A stretch of 64,000 bases of DNA from Natronocella acetinitrilica (GCF_024170285.1 NZ_JALJXV010000002.1:434001-498000); one strand, 5' to 3'. Positions 1-8,944 are shown, counted from the first letter of the stretch. Notes: generated from the sequence alone by a model not told the origin. A program made the numbers and translations.

Positions 1-2
1 AG

Positions 3-92
3 CCGAAGGAAATCGCCCACATCGACAAGCTGATCGATGAGCGGTTGGATGATTTGTACGGGGTGTACAAGCGGGGGGCGGAGGCAGAATGA
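3..92 (+). CDS. 3' end of an unidentified gene, cut by the window edge
   Basis: Frame 3 is open from the window edge to a TGA at 90-92 and ends in a charged helix (IDKLIDERLDDLYGVYKRG). This tail faintly resembles the C-terminal helix of Eco57I-like restriction/methylation enzymes (a 'IDxLVYxLYGL' type ending), but only 29 residues are visible, so the resemblance is weak and no function is assigned. A REP pair follows within 15 bp. Confidence 0.4.
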   Translation, partial: PKEIAHIDKLIDERLDDLYGVYKRGAEAE

Positions 93-102
93 ACGCCGAA
101 CC

Positions 103-205
103 GGTGCGTTACGGCCTTCGGCCTAACGCACCCTACGTGAGGCCGTGCCCGACGGGTGGCCGTGCCCGCCGTAGGGTGCTGTTAGCGCGCAGCGCGTAAC
201 GCACC
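103..205. repeat. REP pair (inverted units 103-137 and 171-205)
   Basis: Two hairpin units face each other, one ending CCCTAC and the other beginning GTAGGG. The first has the GGCCTTCGGCC stem tip. The second has the GCGCGCAGCGCG tip and the variant GTGCTGTTAG arm. They belong to the window-wide REP family described at the RAYT gene (39366-39902). Confidence 0.9.
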
Positions 206-284
206 GAACCGGCGGTGGTAGGAGCACCCAACGCGTGACGAATGCCGAAAAAGCGCGCCGGCAATTCGCTGGCTACGCCGTCCG

Positions 285-1304
285 TCATTCCCCCCGATAC
301 CCCTGCGGGTTCTGCTGCTGCCAGCGCCAGGTGTCCTGCATCATGCGGGCGAGGTCGTGGCGGGCTGTCCAGCCGAGTTGCTGCGCGGCCCTGGTGGGGT
401 CGGCGTAGCAGGCGGCGATGTCGCCGTCACGGCGGGGGGCGATTTCGTAGGGAATGCGCCGGCCGCTGGCCGCCTCGAAGGCGCGGATCATCTGCAGCAC
501 GGAATAGCCCTGCCCCGTACCCAGGTTCCATATGTGTACTCCGGGTTTTTCGGCGATGATTTCCAGCGCCCGCAGATGCCCCAGTACCAGGTCCACCACG
601 TGGATGTAGTCGCGCACGCCGGTGCCGTCGTCGGTGGGGTAGTCGTCACCGAACACCGAAAGCTTCTGCAGCCGCCCCACCGCCACCTGGGCCACGTAGG
701 GCATGAGATTGTTGGGGGTATCCAGCGGATCTTCGCCGATCAGGCCACTTTCATGGGCGCCCACCGGGTTGAAATACCGCAGCAAGGCCACCGACCAGCG
801 CTCGTCGGCCCGGCTCAAATCCCGCAGCACCTGCTCGACCATGAGCTTGGAGCGGCCGTAGGGATTGGTGGGCTCACCGATGGGCGCGGTCTCGGCAATG
901 GGAACCGTCTCGGGGTCGCCGTACACGGTGGCCGATGAGCTGAATACGATGCGGCGCACGCCTGCTGCATCCATGGCCTGGCAAAGGGTGATGGTGCCGC
1001 CGACGTTATTGTCGATGTAGCGCAGGGGCTGACGCATGCTCTCCCCCACGGCCTTCAACCCGGCGAAGTGCATGACGGCGTCGAAGGCAGTGTCGGCGAA
1101 CAGCCTGTCAAGCAAATCGCGGTCGCGTATGTCGCCCTTGACGAACGCAGGACTGGTCCCGCTAATCCGCCTTACCCGCGCCAACGCCTCTTCAGAGCTG
1201 TTGGAGAGGTTGTCGAGCACAGTGACGGCATGGCCCGCGTTCTGCAGTTCAACGACCGCGTGGGTGCCGATGTAACCGGCGCCGCCGGTCACGAGTATGT
1301 TCAT
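285..1304 (-). CDS. galE: UDP-glucose 4-epimerase
   Basis: A 339-residue extended short-chain dehydrogenase/reductase that interconverts UDP-glucose and UDP-galactose in the cytoplasm, supplying precursors for surface sugars. The N-terminal NAD-binding loop GGAGYIGTH, the catalytic Ser-containing stretch FSSSATVYG and the YxxxK motif (YGRSK) are all present, and length is normal for GalE. It ends 80 bp from a REP pair and lies divergent from the LuxR-type gene that follows. It is about 8 kb from the polysaccharide cluster, to which it probably contributes sugar nucleotides (inference). Other NDP-sugar epimerases are possible, but the overall match to GalE is strong. Confidence 0.93.
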   Translation of the reverse strand: MNILVTGGAGYIGTHAVVELQNAGHAVTVLDNLSNSSEEALARVRRISGTSPAFVKGDIRDRDLLDRLFADTAFDAVMHFAGLKAVGESMRQPLRYIDNNVGGTITLCQAMDAAGVRRIVFSSSATVYGDPETVPIAETAPIGEPTNPYGRSKLMVEQVLRDLSRADERWSVALLRYFNPVGAHESGLIGEDPLDTPNNLMPYVAQVAVGRLQKLSVFGDDYPTDDGTGVRDYIHVVDLVLGHLRALEIIAEKPGVHIWNLGTGQGYSVLQMIRAFEAASGRRIPYEIAPRRDGDIAACYADPTRAAQQLGWTARHDLARMMQDTWRWQQQNPQGYRGE

Positions 1305-1482
1305 GCTCTGCGCTCCTGCCCTGGGGTTGTCAATGAAACTGACATGCTCATCTGCGCATACTCACCGTCACGGCTATAACACGCAAGTTGTGGAACAGTT
1401 CCGTTGTGGGGCCGGCGGTATTTGGTTATGGTCGGCAGTAGATAATAAGTACAACTCCGAACCAAATGGGGGGTATTCGGGG

Positions 1483-2667
1483 GTGAATGCAGTCGTCCAG
1501 GCTTTTCCGACCGGACGGCAGGATGCCACATCGGTTATCGAATCCATCTATCTTGCCGCCGCGCAGCCCGCGTTATGGCAGCAGGTGCTGGAGGATCTGG
1601 TTGCGCTAACCGTGTCGCGGTCTTCGCGACTGCTGATCATGGATGACTCGGCTTCAGACGTGTTGACCAGCATCAAGGTCAATACCGACGACGCCGCGCA
1701 CCAGCGCTACGTGGATCATTTCGTGAACTGTTGCCCCTGGCGCACAGAACTGGGTCGCAAGCGGCCAGGGCGCCTGTATTCAACGTATCTGCACTTCTCC
1801 TGCGACCAGAAAAGCTTCTACCGCACCGAGTTTTTTAACGACTGGGCCAAAGGCTTGGACATCCACCACGGTGTCTGCGGCACGATTGACCAGGCCGGCG
1901 GGCAGACCGTGCAACTGCTCGTCCAGCGCACTCACGACCAGGGCCACTACAACGAAATTGAAACCGATGCGATCAATTCGCTGATCCCCCACTTCCGCCG
2001 GGCGCTGTTCATCAACCGAACCATGGCGGCGGAATATGCGCAGCGCAGCGCCATCGCGGCTGCGGCGAGTCGGTATCGGTTGCCGTACATCCTGCTGGGT
2101 GAGCGGGGCATGGTGCGTTGGATCTCACCGGACGCCGAGGCATTGATCCAACGCGGCGCCCTGCCCGCCCCCAGCGGCGGCATGGTGCAGTGCGAACTGG
2201 ACGTCGACACCCAGCGCGTCAACCGCATGATCCGGAGCTGTCTCGGGACCGCCATCGGCCGGACTGGCTCTGCCGGCGGCGACGTGCTGGTTCGGCGCCA
2301 GGCCGGGGAACCGCTAAGGCTGATCGTCACCCCAATCCATCCGGAGGGCGAGTGCAGCGAGTGGATGCCCCGCAGCGGCGGCTTCGCCGCAGTGTTCATT
2401 TACGACCCATCGATGATGCCGAAAATCGACCAGGCGGCGCTGGCCGCGCTCTATGGCATGACGGAGGCCGAGGCCCGCGCTGCCACAGCGGTGGCACTGG
2501 GCGACAGCCTGGAGGAGATCGCGAGGGACTGTGGCATCAGCGTGCACACGGTGCGGACCCAGCTCAAGGCCGCCATGCGCAAGACCGGTGCGCACCGACA
2601 GGCGGCACTGACCCGGCAGATTCTGTTGAGTCCGGCCTGTCGGGCTGAATCCGCGTTGCCGGCTTAA
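1483..2667 (+). CDS. LuxR-family transcriptional regulator
   Basis: A roughly 394-residue regulator. The last 65 residues form a LuxR-type helix-turn-helix (LEEIARDCGISVHTVRTQLK, then a KTGAHRQAAL-type recognition end). The N-terminal 300 residues look like a PAS/GAF-like sensor with no recognised autoinducer signature. The open frame extends upstream to 1297, but residues there look non-coding. A GTG at 1483 preceded by a G-rich stretch is the better start. It is transcribed divergently from galE. The target is unknown. The CCCAT-type palindromes upstream of nearby lipoprotein genes are one candidate target, but this is speculation. Confidence 0.8.
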   Translation: MNAVVQAFPTGRQDATSVIESIYLAAAQPALWQQVLEDLVALTVSRSSRLLIMDDSASDVLTSIKVNTDDAAHQRYVDHFVNCCPWRTELGRKRPGRLYSTYLHFSCDQKSFYRTEFFNDWAKGLDIHHGVCGTIDQAGGQTVQLLVQRTHDQGHYNEIETDAINSLIPHFRRALFINRTMAAEYAQRSAIAAAASRYRLPYILLGERGMVRWISPDAEALIQRGALPAPSGGMVQCELDVDTQRVNRMIRSCLGTAIGRTGSAGGDVLVRRQAGEPLRLIVTPIHPEGECSEWMPRSGGFAAVFIYDPSMMPKIDQAALAALYGMTEAEARAATAVALGDSLEEIARDCGISVHTVRTQLKAAMRKTGAHRQAALTRQILLSPACRAESALPA

Positions 2668-2762
2668 ACGGCTCCATCCACCGAGGTGGCATTGAAAGCG
2701 TCCGGGCTCGCGCAATGGGGCAGCGACGCAAAAAAACACGATAAGTCGAAGGAGACACTGCA

Positions 2763-3545
2763 GTGAGACAAGTGACCGCCCGCACCGCCGACGGCCAGCC
2801 CATGACGGTGAGCGTGCGTGATGGCAACGCCGACAAACCTACCGTGCTCTTCATCCACGGCTGGACCTGCCGCCGCGCCTACTGGGAACCCCAGATCGAG
2901 GCGCTGCCCGGTGAATACCCCGTGCTGGCGCCCGACCTGCCCGGCCACGGCGACACGCCCGCACCCGACCGGGCTGACTGGACTATCGAGGGGCTGGCGG
3001 AGGATGTCTGCCAACTCGTGGCGGAGCATGCGGAAGCTGACGTCATCTTGGTGGGGCACTCCATGGGGGGTGCGGTAGCGCTGGAGGCAGCGGCACGGCT
3101 CGATCAGCAGGCCCGGGGCGTGATCCTGGCGGATACTTTCGTGATCGATTACGGCGGCCTGGATGCCGACACCCAGGAGCAGATTCACAAGTCGTTCCGC
3201 GACGACTTTTCCGAGGCAATTGCTGCCCTGGTGGAGAACACCAGCACCGAGATCACGCCGGACACGCTGAAAGAGCGATTGCGGACGGAAATGGCCCAAG
3301 CCGATCCCGCCTGGGCCCTGCCGCTGTGGAAATCCCTGCTGGCCTGGAGCCCGGCTGCGGCGTTCGAGCGGATGCAGTGCCCCGTGCACGCCATCAACGG
3401 CAAGCTGATTCCCGAGAGTTCGCGGGAACGCTGGAGCGCGCACATGACCGAGACGGTCATGCCCGACTCAGGGCACTTCCTGCAGATGGAAGCCCCGCAG
3501 GTGTTCAACGGGCATTTGCTGGACGCGCTGCGACGGTTTGGTTGA
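2763..3545 (+). CDS. alpha/beta-fold hydrolase
   Basis: A 260-residue cytoplasmic alpha/beta hydrolase. It has the oxyanion-hole HGW motif (FIHGWTCRRAYW), the nucleophile elbow GHSMGG (Ser near residue 100), and the catalytic His in DSGHFLQMEAP near the C-terminus. The GTG start at 2763 is preceded by AAGGAG at a suitable distance. No signal peptide is visible. Substrate cannot be inferred; the family includes esterases, C-C hydrolases and dehalogenases. It follows the LuxR-type gene by 95 bp on the same strand and could be co-transcribed with it. A REP pair lies just downstream. Confidence 0.88.
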   Translation: MRQVTARTADGQPMTVSVRDGNADKPTVLFIHGWTCRRAYWEPQIEALPGEYPVLAPDLPGHGDTPAPDRADWTIEGLAEDVCQLVAEHAEADVILVGHSMGGAVALEAAARLDQQARGVILADTFVIDYGGLDADTQEQIHKSFRDDFSEAIAALVENTSTEITPDTLKERLRTEMAQADPAWALPLWKSLLAWSPAAAFERMQCPVHAINGKLIPESSRERWSAHMTETVMPDSGHFLQMEAPQVFNGHLLDALRRFG

Positions 3546-3567
3546 GGGGTTCAGCGAGCGCTGAGGC

Positions 3568-3754
3568 GGTGCGTTACGCGCTTCGCGCTAACGCACCCTA
3601 CCGGACCCACGGCGGGCACGGCCGACGGGCACGTCATCCGCATCCGCAATGGGCACGGGGCATGCAGCACGACGGATGGGTGGGCACGTCATTCTCCATG
3701 GGCATTGGGCACGGCTGAATGTAGGGTGTGTTAGGCCGAAGGCCGTAACGCACC
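3568..3754. repeat. REP pair (units 3568-3601 and 3721-3754)
   Basis: Inverted hairpin units separated by about 120 bp of GC-rich spacer containing repeated GGGCACG and GGGCATG words. The left unit has a GCGCTTCGCGC tip. The right unit has a GGCCGAAGGCC tip and the GTGTGTTAG arm. They lie between the convergent hydrolase and the 652-aa lipoprotein gene. Apart from the repeats, nothing else is seen in 3546-3790. Confidence 0.9.
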
Positions 3755-3790
3755 GCCAATCACGGTACATTACGGCCAGCGCCCTCTCAA

Positions 3791-5749
3791 TCAAGGCAGC
3801 GTATATAGCGCAGGGCCAATGCTTGCCCCTGTGTCCTCCACATTCACCCGATCATCATCGTCGTTGAGATCCGCCAAAGTCGCGGTAATGCTCAACATCG
3901 CGCCCGTGGTAAATGTCTCAGTCGGAATCGCGAACTCGAAGCCATCGGCACCGCGGGCGGCAATCCAGCCCTCTTGCGCTGCGTTAACCTGGTCGCCGTT
4001 CGTGCTGGTGTAATAGGCAAAGGCCGCGATATCGGGATCGAACTTGATCGTGAACTCGGTCATACCGTCATCAACGTGCAGAACCAAGCCGCCTTCAGGC
4101 ATCTCCGCAGTACGAACCAGCAGCTTGAGCAGACCACGGTCTGCAATCGCCCCCAAGGCAGCGATGTCTCCACCATCGGTTGTGAGAATGAGCTCGTCCG
4201 GCCAGTCACTCGCGAGGCCATCCACCACGATGAACTGTGCTGGACTGATCGGCCGCAACACGAGCACCTGCTGCGTACCTGCAATGCGACCGGTTTCAAC
4301 GAAGGCACCGGCCAAGTCGATCTCGCCAATGACCGTGGAGTCGGTCGCTCTCTCCACCGCACGCACCCAGACCCGGCTGTCGGATAACACCTCGAACTCG
4401 GCCAGGTCCAGGGTGGAGGGTACGTCAAGCCTCACGACATCACCGGAGGTGCCATCCCAGCGAATGATCACGCCATCGTCCGCACCCCCGGGCGCGGCGG
4501 CAGTGGTATCCGCGAAGAAGAACAGGAAACGCTCGGTGGCCGTATAACCGCGAATGCTCTCGAAAATGTTCTCCAGCTCCGGCACCGGGCGGCTGTAGCC
4601 CTGCTCGGGCCGCACCTCGTAGGGCGTACTGAAGGGCTCACTGGATCCGCGACCCACGGTCAGTCCTGCGGGGACGATCAGCCGTCCAGCCACAATCCGC
4701 CTTTCCACGCTAAAGGGAATCATGATGCCGGGCGCGCCCTCCGGCGGAACCATCTCCGTGAGAACGGTTTCCGGGATGCCGTTATTGATTCGAAGGTCGA
4801 GCCTGAGCAGTCGCGGCTCTTCTACGTCATTGTCGAACGCATACACCTCGCCATTGATCCCGAGGAGCATTCGGTTGGCCAACTCGATGTCCGAGTTGTC
4901 GAAGCCAGGCGCATCGGTGCGACGGAGGCGGTCCACCGACACTCCCTCGGGCGTGGAACCCGCATAAGCAAGAAAGCGTCCGTCGTAAGGTATCTCCCAG
5001 AAGCCGATGTAGTTGTCGTCACCGCTGATGAGCGTCGCCTCGACATTTTCCTCGCTGCCAACCGCGGACACATCGATTCTGTAGATACCGACGGCGCCGA
5101 TTCCGTCCTGCGACACACCCGGCAGGAGACCTTCGAGGTAGATATTGCCATCCCGGTCCGTGGTGATCTTGCGCGGCTCCGCGAACAGATTCAGGTGCAA
5201 CGGCCCCGGGGTCATCGGATCCTCGCTGTACGCGAGCCCGGTGGATTTCTCGGCGAGAAATGATAGGCGCAGCGTCTCGCCGTCCTCGACGGTCTGCTCG
5301 AAACCGATGGCGACGAAGCGATCAGTCAGCTCGGTGACGGCTTTCGGGATGATCGTGCCCGGAGGAATGTCCGACCCATCCTCGCCCGTCCAGTCAACGC
5401 GCTCCAGGCGGCCATCGACTGTGGCCTTGTACAGACTGTCCGGGTCCAGCCCAACCTCATTCTGGACGCCCACCAGGTACTCATCCGGATCGAACTCCCC
5501 GCCATTCACACCGGCTGCCGTTGCTGCAGTGCCGTCGCTGCCGGTCACCAGCAGGCCCTGGGCCCCTTCAAGGCTCACCTGCAGCGCGCTGACGATGGCG
5601 GCACTCCCTGAAGACCCGCCCCCGCCGGTACTGCCCCCACCGTTACCGCCACCTCCTCCGCCTCCGCCACCCCCGCTGTTGCAGGCTGCGAGAATGAACG
5701 AAGCACAAAGCGTGGTGGCAAGCGCTGCCACTCGATATCGAATCAGCAT
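3791..5749 (-). CDS. large lipoprotein with poly-Gly linker, unknown function
   Basis: A 652-residue predicted lipoprotein. It starts at the ATG at 5749 (AGGGGGGAACT precedes it), with a signal peptide ending in the lipobox LAAC followed by a 10-Gly run and a Gly/Ser linker. Residues after about 60 look like a beta-propeller or WD-like series of beta strands. The C-terminal third contains IVVDGLASDWPD, reminiscent of carbohydrate-binding or DOMON-like sandwich domains. The protein is rich in Asp/Glu, consistent with a secreted halophilic protein. It is likely anchored in the outer membrane. A CACCCATCTGGTG element lies 63-75 bp upstream. Function unknown. Confidence 0.8.
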   Translation of the reverse strand: MLIRYRVAALATTLCASFILAACNSGGGGGGGGGGNGGGSTGGGGSSGSAAIVSALQVSLEGAQGLLVTGSDGTAATAAGVNGGEFDPDEYLVGVQNEVGLDPDSLYKATVDGRLERVDWTGEDGSDIPPGTIIPKAVTELTDRFVAIGFEQTVEDGETLRLSFLAEKSTGLAYSEDPMTPGPLHLNLFAEPRKITTDRDGNIYLEGLLPGVSQDGIGAVGIYRIDVSAVGSEENVEATLISGDDNYIGFWEIPYDGRFLAYAGSTPEGVSVDRLRRTDAPGFDNSDIELANRMLLGINGEVYAFDNDVEEPRLLRLDLRINNGIPETVLTEMVPPEGAPGIMIPFSVERRIVAGRLIVPAGLTVGRGSSEPFSTPYEVRPEQGYSRPVPELENIFESIRGYTATERFLFFFADTTAAAPGGADDGVIIRWDGTSGDVVRLDVPSTLDLAEFEVLSDSRVWVRAVERATDSTVIGEIDLAGAFVETGRIAGTQQVLVLRPISPAQFIVVDGLASDWPDELILTTDGGDIAALGAIADRGLLKLLVRTAEMPEGGLVLHVDDGMTEFTIKFDPDIAAFAYYTSTNGDQVNAAQEGWIAARGADGFEFAIPTETFTTGAMLSITATLADLNDDDDRVNVEDTGASIGPALYTLP

Positions 5750-5812
5750 AGTTCCCCCCTGGACGGACTGACGTGTCCCGTGATGGTAGGAAGCCACTTG
5801 TGTCGAGACATC

Positions 5813-5824
5813 ACCCATCTGGTG
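5813..5824. promoter_or_regulatory. candidate operator palindrome (ACCCATCTGGTG)
   Basis: An imperfect member of the ACCCATATGGGT-like motif found upstream of other Gly/Ser-linker lipoprotein genes. It lies 64-75 bp upstream of the ATG at 5749. Function is inferred only from shared position and sequence. Confidence 0.4.
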
Positions 5825-5894
5825 TAAACGTTGTGATCGCGTGCCCATCTGTAACAGCGATCGTTGGTCCGAATAGGGTTTTCTGGGTCGGTGC

Positions 5895-5928
5895 GGTGCG
5901 TTACGCGCTTCGCGCTAACGCACCCTAC
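5895..5928 (+). repeat. single REP unit that provides a stop codon
   Basis: One hairpin unit ending CCCTAC. Its GTAG tetranucleotide, read on the minus strand, supplies the TAG stop (5925-5927) of the 250-aa gene. No partner unit is seen nearby. Confidence 0.9.
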
Positions 5929-6677
5929 ATTTGGCCGTGCCGTTTGCGGGCTGTTGTGTGGTTGTTGGGGCCGACGGCCATGCTGATGGCGGCAACGCGC
6001 TGGAAGGCGTCGGCGGGGTCGTAGACTTCGAGGCGGTAGTAGCCCTCCTCCACTGCCTCGGGGGGACGTGTCGTGAAGAGTTGGGAGCCGCTGAGGTGGT
6101 TGGTTTGCACCCGCTGCAGGCCAAGAACCCGGCCACGGCTCGCATCCACCCAGCGGACGATGACGTGATCGGTGTAGTAGTGATCCGGCAACTCCAGCCG
6201 CGCCAGAATTGTGGACGGCAGCGCAGGCAAACCGGACAAGGGCATGGCAATATCAGCCGCCTCCGGCTCGTGTAACCACAACGCACCCGGTGCGGCCTGG
6301 ACGTTCCACCAGTCCTCCCGTCGCGGGCCCTTTTCGCTGACGAAGTGGGACAACGCAACCAGGCCGGCACGATAGGCGACCTGATCCCGTTCGGCGCTGA
6401 TCCAGGCCTTGATCGTGGCGGAGTCGGTGTCGAACAGCGGAGCATAGGGAGCCGGCAAAAAGTCATCGTCACTGGATGACCGGCGCGGTGCTGCCTCCAT
6501 GGTGAAGTCACGCGGTGCGACAGCCGCAGGATTGTCCCGGCTAGCCGGATGATCTGCCGAATCTGTCGACGCCGGGCCGACCAGGGCAGTCACCGTGCCT
6601 GTCGGGCCAGCCAGCCACCACCCGGCAAACAGCACGACAAGCCCGATTGCCAGGCTGGGCGACCATCGCTTCATCAC
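5925..6677 (-). CDS. membrane-anchored hypothetical protein
   Basis: A 250-residue protein of unrecognised family. An N-terminal hydrophobic segment (residues 8-30) is followed by a likely extracytoplasmic domain with no motif I recognise. Its ATG overlaps the stop of the upstream 259-aa lipoprotein gene (ATGA at 6674-6677), so the two are probably translated as a coupled pair and may act together at the envelope. The stop codon lies within a REP unit, and the last residues (RKRHGQM) come from REP-border sequence, so the native C-terminus may have been altered. Confidence 0.65.
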   Translation of the reverse strand: MMKRWSPSLAIGLVVLFAGWWLAGPTGTVTALVGPASTDSADHPASRDNPAAVAPRDFTMEAAPRRSSSDDDFLPAPYAPLFDTDSATIKAWISAERDQVAYRAGLVALSHFVSEKGPRREDWWNVQAAPGALWLHEPEAADIAMPLSGLPALPSTILARLELPDHYYTDHVIVRWVDASRGRVLGLQRVQTNHLSGSQLFTTRPPEAVEEGYYRLEVYDPADAFQRVAAISMAVGPNNHTTARKRHGQM

Positions 6678-7453
6678 TCGCCAAGCTCCAGCAGCGTGCA
6701 GTCGCAGGCATTGACCGTGACCGTGGCCGGGCCCCAGGTGCCGACATCGTCCCGGGCAGTGAACTGCCTGCTACCGGCGCTCACATTCGCGTAGGTGGCG
6801 ATACCCGTGCCCTCGCTGCCGCAGGCGGGTGCAACGGTGCGAAAGCCGTCCGTCGAGCGTGTCCCGGCGTCCTGGAGAAACACTGTGGTCGTCCCGCCAT
6901 CGGCCACACTCACCCAGAATGTGATTGTCCCGGTGTTGTTCGTTTCACAACCCGGTTGTGAGCTGCCGCCGCCGGAGCCGGAATCATCGAGCAGGCTGAT
7001 CGTGAAGCGCCCCTCGTGCCAACCGGTGAGGCCGGTGTTCAACCGGTTGTCGGAGCGGTAGGTGCCGCTGGTGGGCGTGGTGAACGTGAGTCGCTCAACA
7101 GAACTGCCGGCGCTGTAGTTGAGTTCCACCGTTGCCCGGCTACCCGATCGAGAATAGCGCCAGGACGTGGTGGGCAGGGTCCGCAGCCCCTCGCCAAGGA
7201 TCGTCTGCTGGTCGATGAACTGATAGGTAATGGTGCGCCCTGGCGCAATGGTGGTGGACTTGCCGTCGTTGCGCTCCACCGTCTGCACCATGCGATAGCC
7301 AATGACGGAAGCCGGCGCCCCCGGCCCGCTGCTGCCACCACCACCGCCTCCCCCACCTCCTGAGCTGCTCATGCACCCTGCGAGTGCCAGTGCGACACCC
7401 GCCAGCAAGGAGGTCACCATTGGCAACCGCGCAATCCAAGACCTTACGACCAT
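6674..7453 (-). CDS. lipoprotein with poly-Gly linker, unknown function
   Basis: A 259-residue predicted lipoprotein. From the ATG at 7453 it has an Arg-containing n-region, a hydrophobic core and the lipobox LAGC, then MSSS and a run of Gly. The rest is rich in Thr/Ser/Gly beta-strand-like sequence. Cys residues (GCETNN, PACGSE, NACDCT) might form disulfides in the periplasm. It forms an ATGA-coupled pair with the downstream 250-aa gene. A perfect 12-bp palindrome lies 110-121 bp upstream. Family not recognised. Confidence 0.72.
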   Translation of the reverse strand: MVVRSWIARLPMVTSLLAGVALALAGCMSSSGGGGGGGGGSSGPGAPASVIGYRMVQTVERNDGKSTTIAPGRTITYQFIDQQTILGEGLRTLPTTSWRYSRSGSRATVELNYSAGSSVERLTFTTPTSGTYRSDNRLNTGLTGWHEGRFTISLLDDSGSGGGSSQPGCETNNTGTITFWVSVADGGTTTVFLQDAGTRSTDGFRTVAPACGSEGTGIATYANVSAGSRQFTARDDVGTWGPATVTVNACDCTLLELGE

Positions 7454-7562
7454 CGTTCTGCCCACCCTGCAGACTTTCGGATTCGGCGGCCGGCAAACCC
7501 CCGGCGTCGAACGCTCTTTTTGTTCAATCCGGATTAGAGCGGAATCGCACGGGTGGGGCATC

Positions 7563-7574
7563 ACCCATATGGGT
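7563..7574. promoter_or_regulatory. candidate operator, perfect palindrome ACCCATATGGGT
   Basis: A perfect 12-bp palindrome upstream of the lipoprotein gene starting at 7453. Near-identical sequence occurs at 21046-21057 and a degenerate form at 5813-5824, each upstream of a lipoprotein gene of the same architecture. This suggests binding by a common dimeric regulator (inference). Confidence 0.5.
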
Positions 7575-7609
7575 TAATCGTGCGAATGAGGCAGATGAGA
7601 CGCTGTTGC

Positions 7610-7780
7610 GGTGCGTTACGCGCTTCGCGCTAACACACCCTACGGGGGCATGGTCGACGGGCACGTCATCCGGCGTGGGTACGGCCATGGGCATGCTGCA
7701 CGACTGGCGGGCATGTCATCCGGCATGGGCATCGGGCACGGCCAAACGTAGGTGTGTTAGGCCGAAGGCCGTAACGCACC
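7610..7780. repeat. REP pair (units 7610-7643 and 7748-7780)
   Basis: Inverted units. The left has the CTAACACACC arm. The right has lost one G (GTAGGTGTGTTAG) and has a GGCCGAAGGCC tip. The spacer again holds GGGCACG/GGGCATG words. No gene is seen in 7454-7813 other than this pair and the palindrome at 7563. Confidence 0.88.
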
Positions 7781-7813
7781 GCAGCAGCGGTGGGGTCTGG
7801 CGAAGACTGGGAA

Positions 7814-8011
7814 TTACACAGCGTCGAGGCTGGCCAAAGCCTGCTCCAGGAATCCGAAGCCGATGCGCTCCTGTTCCAGGCGCAGGCAGTCTGCAACGGT
7901 ATTGTCCCGCAGAAAGCGCTCGAACACTGACTCATCGGCGGCTGCGTACAAGGCAGGCAGAGTCGACAAAGCCGAACAATATGCTCCGCCTCTGCGACTG
8001 GCTTCTTCCAT
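7814..8011 (-). CDS. small ORF downstream of vapC, uncertain
   Basis: A 65-residue frame beginning 3 nt after the vapC stop, so it could be translated by coupling. Its second half (FERFLRDNTVADCLRLEQE, then GFGFLEQALASL) has protein-like composition, but no family is recognised. It may be a small third gene of the module or the tail of a deleted gene. It ends 33 bp from a REP unit. Confidence 0.35.
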   Translation of the reverse strand: MEEASRRGGAYCSALSTLPALYAAADESVFERFLRDNTVADCLRLEQERIGFGFLEQALASLDAV

Positions 8012-8014
8012 TGC

Positions 8015-8377
8015 TCAGAGCAGATACGGCACCCGAACACCGGGCTCATCCGCCGGAAAGTCCTTGCTATTGCGCGTTACCAACAAGGCGTTTTCGCGCC
8101 TCGCGCTTGCCCAGATGATGGCATCTGGCAGGCGAACACGATATTGCTTCCGAATGGCGACCGCCTGCTCGGCGACAGCGTGATCGATGACCACTTGCTG
8201 GAAACCTGCCAGAAACTGGCGGACTGTCGACTCGTCATCAACGCTGACCCCCACCATGACCTCCATCCACGAGACGGGGCTGATGACCGGTTGGGTGTAT
8301 CGGCGTATTTCCGTGCGAGCCGCTTCAACGCCGTTGAGGTAGTCGATCAGGATGTTGGTATCCAGTAGCGCCTTCAT
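8015..8377 (-). CDS. vapC: PIN-domain toxin (VapC type)
   Basis: A 120-residue PIN-domain ribonuclease, the toxin of a type II toxin-antitoxin pair. Acidic active-site positions are visible: the first Asp in LLDTNILIDYL, Glu in SWMEVMVG, Asp in LPDAIIWASA, and the TRNSKDF element near the end. It starts at the ATG at 8377, which overlaps the antitoxin stop as ATGA, giving the usual antitoxin-then-toxin order. It looks complete and functional, unlike the other PIN genes in the window. Confidence 0.9.
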   Translation of the reverse strand: MKALLDTNILIDYLNGVEAARTEIRRYTQPVISPVSWMEVMVGVSVDDESTVRQFLAGFQQVVIDHAVAEQAVAIRKQYRVRLPDAIIWASARRENALLVTRNSKDFPADEPGVRVPYLL

Positions 8378-8595
8378 GCATCCCACTCGGCGCGCAGCCT
8401 GCGTTGGTATTCCACACCATCAAGTTGTTTGTGACGCCAGATGCCGAAGGCTTCTTCGCCGTTGTTTGAATGGTTGCGCTGCAGATAGTCGGCCACTGCC
8501 CGACGCACCAGCTCCGCTCGGGACAGGCGGGACTGTTTGCTCAGTTGCTTGAGCAACTCAACCTGATCGTCGGGTAAGTCAATAATAGTTCTCAC
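8374..8595 (-). CDS. vapB: ribbon-helix-helix antitoxin (VapB/CopG type)
   Basis: A 73-residue antitoxin whose N-terminus is a CopG-like ribbon-helix-helix (RTIIDLPDDQVELLKQLS, then RAELVRRAVADYL). The C-terminal part (FGIWRHKQLDGVEYQRRLR) would wrap the VapC toxin. The frame is open much further upstream, but the GTG at 8595 has GGAG 5 nt ahead and begins exactly at the first beta strand. It probably represses its own promoter through the inverted repeat at 8608-8630. Confidence 0.85.
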   Translation of the reverse strand: MRTIIDLPDDQVELLKQLSKQSRLSRAELVRRAVADYLQRNHSNNGEEAFGIWRHKQLDGVEYQRRLRAEWDA

Positions 8596-8607
8596 GACAA
8601 CTCCAGA

Positions 8608-8630
8608 ATGATGACTATCATCGTCATCAT
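8608..8630. promoter_or_regulatory. candidate vapB operator
   Basis: Inverted repeat ATGATGAC-N7-GTCATCAT immediately upstream of the vapB GTG. Its position and symmetry fit autoregulation by a ribbon-helix-helix antitoxin. Confidence 0.5.
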
Positions 8631-8715
8631 ATATCGGGATGCTTGGGCATACAATCCGATCGGGCTTCGGCGGGGGGAGGCCTTCGCAGCATTTGGTCTT
8701 CCAGAACACCGTCGC

Positions 8716-8879
8716 GGTGCGTTACGCGCTGCACGCTAACGCACCCTACGCTTGGCCGTGCCCATGGGCGGGGCGTGGGGATGCCCAACGAACTTTGCGC
8801 CGTGCCCCGTGGTCTGGGGTGTGCCGCCCGATTGGCCGAGCCCGCTGTAGGGTGCGTTAGCGCTTGCGCGTAACGCACC
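8716..8879. repeat. REP pair (units 8716-8749 and 8847-8879)
   Basis: Inverted hairpin units with about 97 bp spacer, in the space between the vapBC promoter and the truncated PIN gene. The left unit tip is GCGCTGCACGC, slightly decayed. The right unit tip is GCGCTTGCGCG. Confidence 0.9.
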
Positions 8880-8944
8880 GTGACGGCGCTCCAACGGCCC
8901 CCATGGCGCCGGGATAGCAGCCAACGATCATGGCAAACACCGAA

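Noticed and set aside
103-205. REP pairs as CRISPR repeats or rho-independent terminators
   Set aside because: Units are inverted and scattered with no regular spacers, and most lack a T tract; GTAG-plus-hairpin structure and the nearby RAYT identify them as REPs.
357-938. Plus-strand 193-aa frame inside galE
   Set aside because: Antisense shadow of a well-conserved galE; its residues have no protein-like pattern.
1297-1482. N-terminal extension of the LuxR-type protein to 1297
   Set aside because: It overlaps the galE start and has a non-coding look; the GTG at 1483 with a G-rich SD is better.
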